Source: Anthopleura xanthogrammica
Lineage: Eukaryota > Cnidaria > Anthozoa > Actiniaria > Actiniidae
Direction: 5' to 3'
DNA: 64,000 nucleotides
Assembly (NCBI GenBank): GCA_964019055.1
Contig: OZ025209.1
Location: 16,281,351 to 16,345,350 of the forward strand
How positions within the stretch are numbered: the stretch's first letter is position 1; each line of letters begins with the position of its first letter. The notes under the pieces were generated by a model. It worked only from the letters and a program-made list of their open reading frames with translations. It had not been told where the DNA came from and did not search any database. A program made the translations under genes and the position numbers. This document shows positions 28,001 to 43,000 of the stretch, in pieces.

Positions 28001-31000
28001 AAAAGAGTCGGTCGATTCCAGATCGCTACCAACTACAACGTACGCATGGGAGCCAAAATTGGTGACAGACGCAACTTCCGTGGCAGTATCTCCTGCATGC
28101 AAGTATATGGTAGTTCTCTTACAAGAAAACAAATTTTGAGCAAGAAGAAACGATGCTTCCGTAAAGGTTAGTGCAATAACGAATTTGTATACGAAAATAT
28201 ACATTCTCCCTTCAATTCTCAAAACACAACAACTAATTATTTTAATCTTTTTCTCAATTTTTCATTTGTTTCTCGGAATGCAGCACCACGACCGCCAAGA
28301 CCATCAGGTAAGATTCCTTTCATTGTATACAAAGCTAGCCACTTTTACAAAGTTCGGGATCCGTTAATTAAGTGTTCAAAGAATTACTACTCAACCAACG
28401 TTTCAAAGGACGTAACCGTGTAAATTTTAATTGAAGTTCTTGTTCTCATAGGACGAGCCCTGGCCGTGTATCCACTTAACACTAACGTTCGTGGAAGAGA
28501 CATCAGCCTTAGCCGAAACCGGCCTGGAAGACTGGTCAACGTGCGTCCAGCACGAGGTCCTGACGGAACACTTGGCGGTGCCTACCGATTCCTTGGTCGA
28601 TCAAACAGCTACGTTCAGTTCGCTAACCGACGAGGCAAGCTTGATACAAGAAACTCAATCACCTTGTTGGCTTGGATAAAGCACGACGGACGATCTGGAC
28701 CCATCTTCAACTACAACCCGAGAGGCTGGGGAGTACACTTCTGGATGGTATCTCCAAAAACACTCTTCGCTCGATTCACAAGACGAAATCGTCGACAGCC
28801 AGCACCTGTTGTCTCCCATCGCGTGAGACCACGAACTTGGCAATTTGTGGGTGCCACATACAACAAGAGGACAGGAGTTGCCAAGCTCTTCATCAACAAC
28901 CGCTTCGTAGCTCGAAAAAGAGTCGGTCGATTCCAGATCGCCACCAACTACAACGTACGCATGGGAGCCAAAATTGGTGACAGACGCTACTTCCGTGGCA
29001 GTATCTCCTGCATGCAAGTATATGGTAGTTCTCTTACAAGAAAACAAATTTTGAGCAAGAAGAAACGATGCTTCCGTAAAGGTTAGTGCAATAACGAATT
29101 TGTATACGAAAATATACTTTCTCCCTTTAATTCTCAAAACACAACAACTAATTATTTTAATCTTTTTCTCAATTTTTCATTTGTTTCTCGGAATGCAGCA
29201 CCACGGCCTTCAAGACCATCAGGTAAGATTCCTTTCATTGTATACAAAGCTAGCCACTTTTACTAAGTTCGGGATCCGTTAATTAAATGTTCAAAGAATT
29301 ACTACTCAACCAACGTTTCAATGGACGTAACCCTTTAAATTTTAATTGAAGTTCTTGTTCTCATAGGACGAGCCCTGGCCGTGTATCCACTTAACACTAA
29401 CGTTCGTGGAAGAGACATCAGCCTTAGCCGAAACCGGCCTGGAAGACTGGTCAACGTGCGTCCAGCACGAGGTCCTGACGGAACACGCGGCGGTGCCTAC
29501 CGATTCCTTGGTCGATCAAACAGCTACGTTCAGTTCGCTAACCGACGAGGCAAGCTTGATACAAGAAACTCAATCACCTTGTTGGCTTGGATAAAGCACG
29601 ACGGACGATCTGGACCCATCTTCAACTACAACCCGAGAGGCTGGGGAGTACACTTCTGGATGATATCTCCAAAAACACTCTTCGCTCGATTCACAAGACG
29701 AAATCGTCGACAGCCAGCACCTGTTGTCTCCCATCGCGTGAGACCACGAACTTGGCAATTTGTGGGTGCCACATACAACAAGAGGACAGGAGTTGCCAAG
29801 CTCTTCATCAACAACCGCTTCGTAGCTCGAAAAAGAGTCGGTCGATTCCAGATCGCTACCAACTACAACGTACGCATGGGAGCCAAAATTGGTGACAGAC
29901 GCTACTTCCGTGGCAGTATCTCCTGCATGCAAGTATATGGTAGTTCTCTTACAAGAAAACAAATTTTGAGCAAGAAGAAACGATGCTTCCGTAAAGGTTA
30001 GTGCAATAACGAATTTGTATACGAAAATATACATTCTCCCTTCAATTCTCAAAACACAACAACTAATTATTTTAATCTTTTTCTCAATTTTTCATTTGTT
30101 TCTCGGAATGCAGCACCACGGCCTTCAAGACCATCAGGTAAGATTCCTTTCATTGTATACAAAGCTAGCCACTTTTACAAAGTTCGGGATCCGTTAATTA
30201 AGTGTTCAAAGAATTACTACTCAACCAACGTTTCAAAGGACGTAACCGTGTAAATTTTAATTGAAGTTCTTGTTCTCATAGGACGAGCCCTGGCCGTGTA
30301 TCCACTTAACACTAACGTTCGTGGAAGAGACATCAGCCTTAGCCGAAACCGGCCTGGAAGACTGGTCAACGTGCGTCCAGCACGAGGTCCTGACGGAACA
30401 CTTGGCGGTGCCTACCGATTCCTTGGTCGATCAAACAGCTACGTTCAGTTCGCTAACCGACGAGGCAAGCTTGATACAAGAAACTCAATCACCTTGTTGG
30501 CTTGGATAAAGCACGACGGACGATCTGGACCCATCTTCAACTACAACCCGAGAGGCTGGGGAGTACACTTCTGGATGGTATCTCCAAAAACACTCTTCGC
30601 TCGATTCACAAGACGAAATCGTCGACAGCCAGCACCTGTTGTCTCCCATCGCGTGAGACCACGAACTTGGCAATTTGTGGGTGCCACATACAACAAGAGG
30701 ACAGGAGTTGCCAAGCTCTTCATCAACAACCGCTTCGTAGCTCGAAAAAGAGTCGGTCGATTCCAGATCGCCACCAACTACAACGTACGCATGGGAGCCA
30801 AAATTGGTGACAGACGCTACTTCCGTGGCAGTATCTCCTGCATGCAAGTATATGGTAGTTCTCTTACAAGAAAACAAATTTTGAGCAAGAAGAAACGATG
30901 CTTCCGTAAAGGTTAGTGCAATAACGAATTTGTATACGAAAATATACTTTCTCCCTTTAATTCTCAAAACACAACAACTAATTATTTTAATCTTTTTCTC

Positions 31001-34000
31001 AATTTTTCATTTGTTTCTCGGAATGCAGCACCACGGCCTTCAAGACCATCAGGTAAGATTCCTTTCATTGTATACAAAGCTAGCCACTTTTACTAAGTTC
31101 GGGATCCGTTAATTAAATGTTCAAAGAATTACTACTCAACCAACGTTTCAATGGACGTAACCCTTTAAATTTTAATTGAAGTTCTTGTTCTCATAGGACG
31201 AGCCCTGGCCGTGTATCCACTTAACACTAACGTTCGTGGAAGAGACATCAGCCTTAGCCGAAACCGGCCTGGAAGACTGGTCAACGTGCGTCCAGCACGA
31301 GGTCCTGACGGAACACGCGGCGGTGCCTACCGATTCCTTGGTCGATCAAACAGCTACGTTCAGTTCGCTAACCGACGAGGCAAGCTTGATACAAGAAACT
31401 CAATCACCTTGTTGGCTTGGATAAAGCACGACGGACGATCTGGACCCATCTTCAACTACAACCCGAGAGGCTGGGGAGTACACTTCTGGATGATATCTCC
31501 AAAAACACTCTTCGCTCGATTCACAAGACGAAATCGTCGACAGCCAGCACCTGTTGTCTCCCATCGCGTGAGACCACGAACTTGGCAATTTGTGGGTGCC
31601 ACATACAACAAGAGGACAGGAGTTGCCAAGCTCTTCATCAACAACCGCTTCGTAGCTCGAAAAAGAGTCGGTCGATTCCAGATCGCTACCAACTACAACG
31701 TACGCATGGGAGCCAAAATTGGTGACAGACGCTACTTCCGTGGCAGTATCTCCTGCATGCAAGTATATGGTAGTTCTCTTACAAGAAAACAAATTTTGAG
31801 CAAGAAGAAACGATGCTTCCGTAAAGGTTAGTGCAATAACGAATTTGTATACGAAAATATACATTCTCCCTTCAATTCTCAAAACACAACAACTAATTAT
31901 TTTAATCTTTTTCTCAATTTTTCATTTGTTTCTCGGAATGCAGCACCACGGCCTTCAAGACCATCAGGTAAGATTCCTTTCATTGTATACAAAGCTAGCC
32001 ACTTTTACAAAGTTCGGGATCCGTTAATTAAGTGTTCAAAGAATTACTACTCAACCAACGTTTCAAAGGACGTAACCGTGTAAATTTTAATTGAAGTTCT
32101 TGTTCTCATAGGACGAGCCCTGGCCGTGTATCCACTTAACACTAACGTTCGTGGAAGAGACATCAGCCTTAGCCGAAACCGGCCTGGAAGACTGGTCAAC
32201 GTGCGTCCAGCACGAGGTCCTGACGGAACACTTGGCGGTGCCTACCGATTCCTTGGTCGATCAAACAGCTACGTTCAGTTCGCTAACCGACGAGGCAAGC
32301 TTGATACAAGAAACTCAATCACCTTGTTGGCTTGGATAAAGCACGACGGACGATCTGGACCCATCTTCAACTACAACCCGAGAGGCTGGGGAGTACACTT
32401 CTGGATGGTATCTCCAAAAACACTCTTCGCTCGATTCACAAGACGAAATCGTCGACAGCCAGCACCTGTTGTCTCCCATCGCGTGAGACCACGAACTTGG
32501 CAATTTGTGGGTGCCACATACAACAAGAGGACAGGAGTTGCCAAGCTCTTCATCAACAACCGTTTCGTAGCTCGAAAAAGAGTCGGTCGATTCCAGATCG
32601 CTACCAACTACAACGTACGCATGGGAGCCAAAATTGGTGACAGACGCAACTTCCGTGGCAGTATCTCCTGCATGCAAGTATATGGTAGTTCTCTTACAAG
32701 AAAACAAATTTTGAGCAAGAAGAAACGATGCTTCCGTAAAGGTTAGTGCAATAACGAATTTGTATACGAAAATATACATTCTCCCTTCAATTCTCAAAAC
32801 ACAACAACTAATTATTTTAATCTTTTTCTCAATTTTTCATTTGTTTCTCGGAATGCAGCACCACGGCCTTCAAGACCATCAGGTAAGATTCCTTTCATTG
32901 TATACAAAGCTAGCCACTTTTACAAAGTTCGGGATCCGTTAATTAAGTGTTCAAAGAATTACTACTCAACCAACGTTTCAAAGGACGTAACCGTGTAAAT
33001 TTTAATTGAAGTTCTTGTTCTCATAGGACGAGCCCTGGCCGTGTATCCACTTAACACTAACGTTCGTGGAAGAGACATCAGCCTTAGCCGAAACCGGCCT
33101 GGAAGACTGGTCAACGTGCGTCCAGCACGAGGTCCTGACGGAACACGCGGCGGTGCCTACCGATTCCTTGGTCGATCAAACAGCTACGTTCAGTTCGCTA
33201 ACCGACGAGGCAAGCTTGATACAAGAAACTCAATCACCTTGTTGGCTTGGATAAAGCACGACGGACGATCTGGACCCATCTTCAACTACAACCCGAGAGG
33301 CTGGGGAGTACACTTCTGGATGGTATCTCCAAAAACACTCTTCGCTCGATTCACAAGACGAAATCGTCGACAGCCAGCACCTGTTGTCTCCCATCGCGTG
33401 AGACCACGAACTTGGCAATTTGTGGGTGCCACATACAACAAGAGGACAGGAGTTGCCAAGCTCTTCATCAACAACCGTTTCGTAGCTCGAAAAAGAGTCG
33501 GTCGATTCCAGATCGCTACCAACTACAACGTACGCATGGGAGCCAAAATTGGTGACAGACGCTACTTCCGTGGCAGTATCTCCTGCATGCAAGTATATGG
33601 TAGTTCTCTTACAAGAAAACAAATTTTGAGCAAGAAGAAACGATGCTTCCGTAAAGGTTAGTGCAGTAACGAATTTCTATACGAAAATATTCTTTCTCCC
33701 TTTAATTCTCAAAACACAACAACTAATTGTTTTGCTCTTTTTCTCAATTTTTCATTTGTTTCTCGGAATGCAGCACCACGACCGCCAAGACCATCAGGTA
33801 AGATTCCTTTCATTGTATACAAAGCTAGCCACTTTTACAAAGTTCGGGATCCGTTAATTAAGTGTTCAAAGAATTACTACTCAACCAACGTTTCAAAGGA
33901 CGTAACCGTGTAAATTTTAATTGAAGTTCTTGTTCTCATAGGACGAGCCCTGGCCGTGTATCCACTTAACACTAACGTTCGTGGAAGAGACATCAGCCTT

Positions 34001-37000
34001 AGCCGAAACCGGCCTGGAAGACTGGTCAACGTGCGTCCAGCACGAGGTCCTGACGGAACACTTGGCGGTGCCTACCGATTCCTTGGTCGATCAAACAGCT
34101 ACGTTCAGTTCGCTAACCGACGAGGCAAGCTTGATGCCAAAAATTCAATCACCTTGTTGGCTTGGATAAAGCACGACGGACGATCTGGACCCATCTTCAA
34201 CTACAACCCGAGAGGCTGGGGAGTACACTTCTGGATGATATCTCCAAAAACACTCTTCGCTCGATTCACAAGGCGAAATCGTCGACAGCCAGCACCTGTT
34301 GTCTCCCATCGCGTGAGACCTCGAACTTGGCAATTTGTGGGTGCCACATACAACAAGAGGACAGGAGTTGCCAAGCTCTTCATCAACAACCGCTTCGTAG
34401 CTCGAAAAAGAGTCGGTCGATTCCAGATCGCCACCAACTACAACGTACGCATGGGAGCCAAAATTGGTGACAGACGCTACTTCCGTGGCAGTATCTCCTG
34501 CATGCAAGTTTATGGTAGTTATTTGACAAGGAGAAAGATTTTGAGCAAGAAAAGACGATGCTTCCGTAAAGGTTAGTTTTAATCCGGAAAACAAATTTTG
34601 ATTAGTTTTCGCAACAGTCTTTTTTGATCAGTCGTCCTAGTAGTTTATCTGATTTCATAATAAAGCCGTGTTGGTAATTTTTATGGTTACTTGTTCTTTG
34701 CAGCCGTGAAACCGCCTCGTCCAGCACCTGGAGGTCGAGGTATGAAGACCGTTCTTTTATGTGTTGTTTGTTCTTTGAAAGCTAGGTTGTCATCAACATG
34801 TCTTGAATTCTCGCATAGGACTACAGTACACGGATGTTCATAATCATTTTAATGTTTTACCTCTTCTGTTGTAGTTTGTCGAGCGAAAATCGACTTGGCT
34901 TTCTTGATCGACGGTTCTGGAAGTATCGAGCATTATGGCCGAGGGAACTTCCGACGCTGTCTGAACTTCGTCCAAAATATGGTTCGATCGTTCGTTATCT
35001 CTCCAAGACAGACGCGGGTTGGTGTAACCTTATTCTCTTCTTCTGCTCGTCGCATTTTCGCTTTTGGGCAATATCGAACCAAGAGACAGGTATTGCATGC
35101 CATCCGCCGTATCCGGTATCCACGAGGAGGCACCAAGATCGGTCGCGCTCTGAACTACGTTCGACGATACATCTTTGGTGGCAGGAGGGGCAGACGCAGT
35201 AGAGTCTTAATCGTGATGACTGACGGCAAATCCTACGACAGAGTACGAGGTCCAGCGACTGTTTTAAAAAGAATGGGAGTCAACATTTTCGCCATGGGCA
35301 TTGGCCGAAAGTACAACTACAAGCAGCTACTTAACATGGCTTCGAGCCGCAAACACCTCTTCACGGCATCCTTCAGAACCATGAATAGAGTTGTTCGTTC
35401 CATCAAACGAAAGGCTTGCAAAGGTACGGATACTTCGTCAAATTGTTTATCCCAGAATTTCGTCATTGGCCTCTTATGGTTCAAAACTCGTGAAATAGAT
35501 AGATTCTTGGCCTTGAAATAGTTTGTGAGAGTGAGGGAAGGGGGGAATACACCTTTTTTTGCTTTATTCGTCCAAAGAAGAGCGACGTGTGTCCAAACCA
35601 TCTCGTCTGTCAGTTCACTTCTAATGGCTGTTATCATTTGATTTCAGGAGGAAAACCTAAACCAGGTCCCAAACCTTCCGGTAAGTAACATCACTTATCA
35701 ATAAGTAAGGAGTTGCTAAGGGCTCTTCTTCCCCCAAACCCTTCATAACTACGTTCGGGTAATTCGTGTAGAGCAGAATATTCAGACGTTGGTTTATTAT
35801 CTGTGTACACAGGACGTGCCCTAGCCGTCTATCCGCTTAACACTAACGTTCGTGGAAGGGACATCAGCCTTAGCCGAAACAACCCTGGAAGACTGGTCAA
35901 CGTGCGTCCAGCACGAGGTCCTGACGGAACTCGCGGCGGTGCCTACCGATTCCTTGGTCGATCAAACAGCTACGTTCAGTTCGCTAACCGACGAGGCAAG
36001 CTTGATGCCAGAAATTCAATCACCTTGTTGGCTTGGATAAAGCACGACGGACGATCTGGACCCATCTTCAACTACAACCCGAGAGGCTGGGGAGTACACT
36101 TCTGGATGGTATCTCCAAAAACACTCTTCGCTCGATTCACAAGACGAAATCGTCGACAGCCAGCACCTGTTGTCTCCCATCGCGTGAGACCACGAACTTG
36201 GCAATTTGTGGGTGCCACATACAACAAGAGGACAGGAGTTGCCAAGCTCTTCATCAACAACCGTTTCGTAGCTCGAAAAAGAGTCGGTCGATTCCAGATC
36301 GCCACCAACTACAACGTACGCATGGGAGCCAAAATTGGTGACAGACGCTACTTCCGTGGCAGTATCTCCTGCATGCAAGTATATGGTAGTTCTCTTACAA
36401 GAAAACAAATTTTGAGCAAGAAGAAACGATGCTTCCGTAAAGGTTAGTGCAGTAACGAATTTCTATACAAAAATATTCTTTCTCCCTTTAATTCTCAAAA
36501 CACAACAACTAATTGTTTTGCTCTTTTTCTCAATTTTTCATTTGTTTCTCGGAATGCAGCACCACGGCCTTCAAGACCATCAGGTAAGATTCCTTTCTAT
36601 GAATTTAAAGCAAGCCACTTTTACAAAAAGTTCGGGATTCCTTATTTAAATATTCAAAGAATTACTACTCAACCAACGATTCAAAGGACGTAACCGTGTC
36701 AATTTTAATTTGAGCTCTTTTTCTCATAGGACGAGCCCTGGCCGTGTATCCACTTAACACTAACGTTCGAGGAAGGGACATCAGCCTTAGCCGAAACAAC
36801 CCTGGAAGACTGGTCAACGTGCGTCCAGCACGAGGTCCTGACGGAACACGCGGCGGTGCCTACCGATTCCTTGGTCGATCAAACAGCTACGTTCAGTTCG
36901 CTAACCGACGAGGCAAGCTTGATGCCAAAAATTCAATCACCTTGTTGGCTTGGATAAAGCACGACGGACGATCTGGACCCATCTTCAACTACAACCCGAG

Positions 37001-40000
37001 AGGCTGGGGAGTACACTTCTGGATGATATCTCCAAAAACACTCTTCGCTCGATTCACAAGGCGAAATCGTCGACAGCCAGCACCTGTTGTCTCCCATCGC
37101 GTGAGACCTCGAACTTGGCAATTTGTGGGTGCCACATACAACAAGAGGACCGGAGTTGCAAAGCTCTTCATCAACAACCGCTTCGTAGCTCGAAGAAGAG
37201 TCGGTCGATTCCAGATCGCCACCAACTACAACGTACGCATGGGAGCCAAAATTGGTGACAGACGCTACTTCCGTGGCAGTATCTCCTGCATGCAAGTATA
37301 TGGTAGTTATTTGACAAGGAGAAAGATTTTGAGCAAGAAGAAACGATGCTTCCGTAAAGGTTAGTTTTAAGCCGGAAAACAAATTTTGATTAGTTTTCGC
37401 AACAGTCTTTTTTGATCAGTCGTCCTAGTAGTTTATCTGATTTCATAATAAAGCCGTGTTGGTAATTTTTATGGTTACTTGTTCTTTGCAGCCGTGAAAC
37501 CGCCTCGTCCAGCACCTGGAGGTCGAGGTATGAAGACCGTTCTTTTATGTGTTGTTTGTTCTTTGAAAGCTAGGTTGTCATCAACATGTCTTGAATTCTC
37601 GCATAGGACTACAGTACACGGATGTTCATAATCATTTTAATGTTTTACCTCTTCTGTTGTAGTTTGTCGAGCGAAAATCGACTTGGCTTTCTTGATCGAC
37701 GGTTCTGGAAGTATCGAGCATTATGGCCGAGGGAACTTCCGACGCTGTCTGAACTTCGTCCAAAATATGGTTCGATCGTTCGTTATCTCTCCAAGACAGA
37801 CGCGGGTTGGTGTAACCTTATTCTCTTCTTCTGCTCGTCGCATTTTCGCTTTTGGGCAATATCGAACCAAGAGACAGGTATTGCATGCCATCCGCCGTAT
37901 CCGGTATCCACGAGGAGGCACCAAGATCGGTCGCGCTCTGAACTATGTTCGACGATACATCTTTGGTGGCAGGAGGGGCAGACGCAGTAGAGTCTTAATC
38001 GTGATGACTGACGGCAAATCCTACGACAGAGTACGAGGTCCAGCGACTGTTTTAAAAAGAATGGGAGTCAACATTTTCGCCATGGGCATTGGCCGAAAGT
38101 ACAACTACAAGCAGCTACTTAACATGGCTTCGAGCCGCAAACACCTCTTCACGGCATCCTTCAGAACCATGAATAGAGTTGTTCGTTCCATCAAACGAAA
38201 GGCTTGCAAAGGTACGGATACTTCGTCAAATTGTTTATCCCAGAATTTCGTCATTGGCCTCTTATGGTTCAAAACTCGTGAAATAGATAGATAGATTCTT
38301 GGCCTTGAAATAGTTTGTGAGAGTGAGGGAAGGGGGGAATACACCTTTTTTTGCTTTATTCGTCCAAAGAAGAGCGACGTGTGTCCAAACCATCTCGTCT
38401 GTCAGTTCACTTCTAATGGCTGTTATCATTTGATTTCAGGAGGAAAACCTAAACCAGGTCCCAAACCTTCCGGTAAGTAACATCACTCATCAATAAGTAA
38501 GGAGTTGCTAAGGGCTCTTCTTCCCCCAAACCCTTCATAACTACGTTCGGGTAATTCGTGTAGAGCAGAATATTCAGACGTTGGTTTATTATCTGTGTAC
38601 ACAGGACGTGCCCTAGCCGTCTATCCGCTTAACACTAACGTTCGTGGAAGGGACATCAGCCTTAGCCGAAACAACCCTGGAAGACTGGTCAACGTGCGTC
38701 CAGCACGAGGTCCTGACGGAACACGCGGCGGTGCCTACCGATTCCTTGGTCGATCAAACAGCTACGTTCAGTTCGCTAACCGACGAGGCAAGCTTGATGC
38801 CAAAAATTCAATCACCTTGTTGGCTTGGATAAAGCACGACGGACGATCTGGACCCATCTTCAACTACAACCCGAGAGGCTGGGGAGTACACTTCTGGATG
38901 GTATCTCCGAAAACACTCTTCGCTCGATTCACAAGGCGAAATCGTCGACAGCCAGCACCTGTTGTCTCCCATCGCGTGAGACCTCGAACTTGGCAATTTG
39001 TGGGTGCCACATACAACAAGAGGACAGGAGTTGCCAAGCTCTTCATCAACAACCGCTTCGTAGCTCGAAAAAGAGTCGGTCGATTCCAGATCGCCACCAA
39101 CTACAACGTACGCATGGGAGCCAAAATTGGTGACAGACGCTACTTCCGTGGCAGTATCTCCTGCATGCAAGTATATGGTAGTTATTTGACAAGGAGAAAG
39201 ATTTTGAGCAAGAAGAAACGATGCTTCCGTAAAGGTAAGTGCAATAATGAATTTGTATACGAAAATATACTTTCTACCTTTAATTCTTCAAACACAACAA
39301 CTAATTGTTTTGCTCTTTTTCTCAATTTTTAATTTTTTTTCTTGGAATGCAGCACCACGGCCTTCAAGACCATCAGGTAAGATTCCTCTCTATGAATTTA
39401 AAGCAAGCCACTTTTACAAAAAGTTCGGGATTCCTTATTTAAATATTCAAAGAATTACTACTCAACCAACGATTCAAAGGACGTAACCGTGTCAATTTTA
39501 ATTTGAGCACTTTTTCTCATAGGACGAGCCCTGGCCGTGTATCCACTGAACACTAACGTTCGAGGAAGGGACATCAGCCTTAGCCGAAACAACCCTGGAA
39601 GACTGGTCAACGTGCGTCCAGCACGAGGTCCTGACGGAACACGCGGCGGTGCCTACCGATTCCTTGGTCGATCAAACAGCTACGTTCAGTTCGCTAACCG
39701 ACGAGGCAAGCTTGATGCCAAAAATTCAATCACCTTGTTGGCTTGGATAAAGCACGACGGACGATCTGGACCCATCTTCAACTACAACCCGAGAGGCTGG
39801 GGAGTACACTTCTGGATGGTATCTCCAAAAACACTCTTCGCTCGATTCACAAGGCGAAATCGTCGACAGCCAGCACCTGTTGTCTCCCATCGCGTGAGAC
39901 CTCGAACTTGGCAATTTGTGGGTGCCACATACAACAAGAGGACAGGAGTTGCCAAGCTCTTCATCAACAACCGCTTCGTAGCTCGAAAAAGAGTCGGTCG

Positions 40001-43000
40001 ATTCCAGATCGCCACCAACTACAACGTACGCATGGGAGCCAAAATTGGTGACAGACGCTACTTCCGTGGCAGTATCTCCTGCATGCAAGTATATGGTAGT
40101 TATTTGACAAGGAGAAAGATTTTGAGAAAGAAGAAACGATGCTTCCGTAAAGGTAAGTGCAATAATGAATTTGTATACGAAAATATACTTTCTACCTTTA
40201 ATTCTTCAAACACAACAACTAATTGTTTTGCTCTTTTTCTCAATTTTTAATTTTTTTTCTTGGAATGCAGCACCACGGCCTTCAAGACCATCAGGTAAGA
40301 TTCCTCTCTATGAATTTAAAGCAAGCCACTTTTACAAAAAGTTCGGGATTCCTTATTTAAATATTCAAAGAATTACTACTCAACCAACGATTCAAAGGAC
40401 GTAACCGTGTCAATTTTAATTTGAGCACTTTTTCTCATAGGACGAGCCCTGGCCGTGTATCCACTGAACACTAACGTTCGAGGAAGGGACATCAGCCTTA
40501 GCCGAAACAACCCTGGAAGACTGGTCAACGTGCGTCCAGCACGAGGTCCTGACGGAACACGCGGCGGTGCCTACCGATTCCTTGGTCGATCAAACAGCTA
40601 CGTTCAGTTCGCTAACCGACGAGGCAAGCTTGATGCCAAAAATTCAATCACCTTGTTGGCTTGGATAAAGCACGACGGACGATCTGGACCCATCTTCAAC
40701 TACAACCCGAGAGGCTGGGGAGTACACTTCTGGATGGTATCTCCAAAAACACTCTTCGCTCGATTCACAAGGCGAAATCGTCGACAGCCAGCACCTGTTG
40801 TCTCCCATCGCGTGAGACCTCGAACTTGGCAATTTGTGGGTGCCACATACAACAAGAGGACAGGAGTTGCCAAGCTCTTCATCAACAACCGCTTCGTAGC
40901 TCGAAAAAGAGTCGGTCGATTCCAGATCGCCACCAACTACAACGTACGCATGGGAGCCAAAATTGGTGACAGACGCTACTTCCGTGGCAGTATCTCCTGC
41001 ATGCAAGTATATGGTAGTTATTTGACAAGGAGAAAGATTTTGAGAAAGAAGAAACGATGCTTCCGTAAAGGTAAGTGCAATAACGAATTTGTATACGAAA
41101 ATATATTAATTCTACCTTTTAATTCTTCAAACACAACAACTAATTGTTTTCCTCTTTTTTTTCAATTTTTAATTTTTTTTCTCGGAATGCAGCACCACGG
41201 CCTTCAAGACCATCAGGTAAGATTCCTTTCTATGAATTTAAAGGAAGCCACTTTTACAAAAAGTTCGGGATTCCTTATTTAAATATTCAAAGAATTACTA
41301 CTCAACCAACGATTCAAAGGACGTAACCGTGTCAATTTTAATTTGAGCTCTTTTTCTCATAGGACGAGCCCTGGCCGTATATCCACTTAACACTAACGTT
41401 CGAGGAAGGGACATCAGCCTTAGCCGAAACAACCCTGGAAGACTGGTCAACGTGCGTCCAGCACGAGGTCCTGACGGAACACGCGGCGGTGCCTACCGAT
41501 TCCTTGGTCGATCAAACAGCTACGTTCAGTTCGCTAACCGACGAGGCAAGCTTGATGCCAAAAATTCAATCACCTTGTTGGCTTGGATAAAGCACGACGG
41601 ACGATCTGGACCCATCTTCAACTACAACCCGAGAGGCTGGGGAGTACACTTCTGGATGATATCTCCAAAAACACTCTTCGCTCGATTCACAAGGCGAAAT
41701 CGTCGACAGCCAGCACCTGTTGTCTCCCATCGCGTGAGACCTCGAACTTGGCAATTTGTGGGTGCCACATACAACAAGAGGACCGGAGTTGCAAAGCTCT
41801 TCATCAACAACCGCTTCGTAGCTCGAAGAAGAGTCGGTCGATTCCAGATCGCCACCAACTACAACGTACGCATGGGAGCCAAAATTGGTGACAGACGCTA
41901 CTTCCGTGGCAGTATCTCCTGCATGCAAGTATATGGTAGTTATTTGACAAGGAGAAAGATTTTGAGCAAGAAGAAACGATGCTTCCGTAAAGGTTAGTTT
42001 TAAGCCGGAAAACAAATTTTGATTAGTTTTCGCAACAGTCTTTTTTGATCAGTCGTCCTAGTAGTTTATCTGATTTCATAATAAAGCCGTGTTGGTAATT
42101 TTTATGGTTACTTGTTCTTTGCAGCCGTGAAACCGCCTCGTCCAGCACCTGGAGGTCGAGGTATGAAGACCGTTCTTTTATGTGTTGTTTGTTCTTTGAA
42201 AGCTAGGTTGTCATCAACATGTCTTGAATTCTCGCATAGGACTACAGTACACGGATGTTCATAATCATTTTAATGTTTTACCTCTTCTGTTGTAGTTTGT
42301 CGAGCGAAAATCGACTTGGCTTTCTTGATCGACGGTTCTGGAAGTATCGAGCATTATGGCCGAGGGAACTTCCGACGCTGTCTGAACTTCGTCCAAAATA
42401 TGGTTCGATCGTTCGTTATCTCTCCAAGACAGACGCGGGTTGGTGTAACCTTATTCTCTTCTTCTGCTCGTCGCATTTTCGCTTTTGGGCAATATCGAAC
42501 CAAGAGACAGGTATTGCATGCCATCCGCCGTATCCGGTATCCACGAGGAGGCACCAAGATCGGTCGCGCTCTGAACTACGTTCGACGATACATCTTTGGT
42601 GGCAGGAGGGGCAGACGCAGTAGAGTCTTAATCGTGATGACTGACGGCAAATCCTACGACAGAGTACGAGGTCCAGCGACTGTTTTAAAAAGAATGGGAG
42701 TCAACATTTTCGCCATGGGCATTGGCCGAAAGTACAACTACAAGCAGCTACTTAACATGGCTTCGAGCCGCAAACACCTCTTCACGGCATCCTTCAGAAC
42801 CATGAATAGAGTTGTTCGTTCCATCAAACGAAAGGCTTGCAAAGGTACGGATACTTCGTCAAATTGTTTATCCCAGAATTTCGTCATTGGCCTCTTATGG
42901 TTCAAAACTCGTGAAATAGATAGATTCTTGGCCTTGAAATAGTTTGTGAGAGTGAGGGAAGGGGGGAATACACCTTTTTTTGCTTTATTCGTCCAAAGAA

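Larger units (their letters stand above)
25707..34571 (+). repeat. Array B: ten LamG units at exactly 915 bp
   Basis: LamG exons (630 nt) start at 25707 and every 915 bp after, to 33942, with no net indel across ten copies. Each unit carries a 24-nt linker exon 117 bp after the LamG exon. Variants alternate in a dimeric pattern (TLGG/TRGG, MVS/MIS), and units 4-5 recur as 6-7 (1830 bp). Confidence 0.96.

Noticed and set aside
10543..34571. CRISPR-like regular repeats
   Set aside because: Units are about 900 bp, coding and intron-bearing; there are no short repeats with unique spacers or cas genes.
34834..35202. Frame with signal-peptide-like start MFIIILMFYLFCC upstream of array C vWA exons
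   Set aside because: It reads the polypyrimidine tract and then the vWA exon in the wrong frame. The correct frame enters by splicing at 34875.
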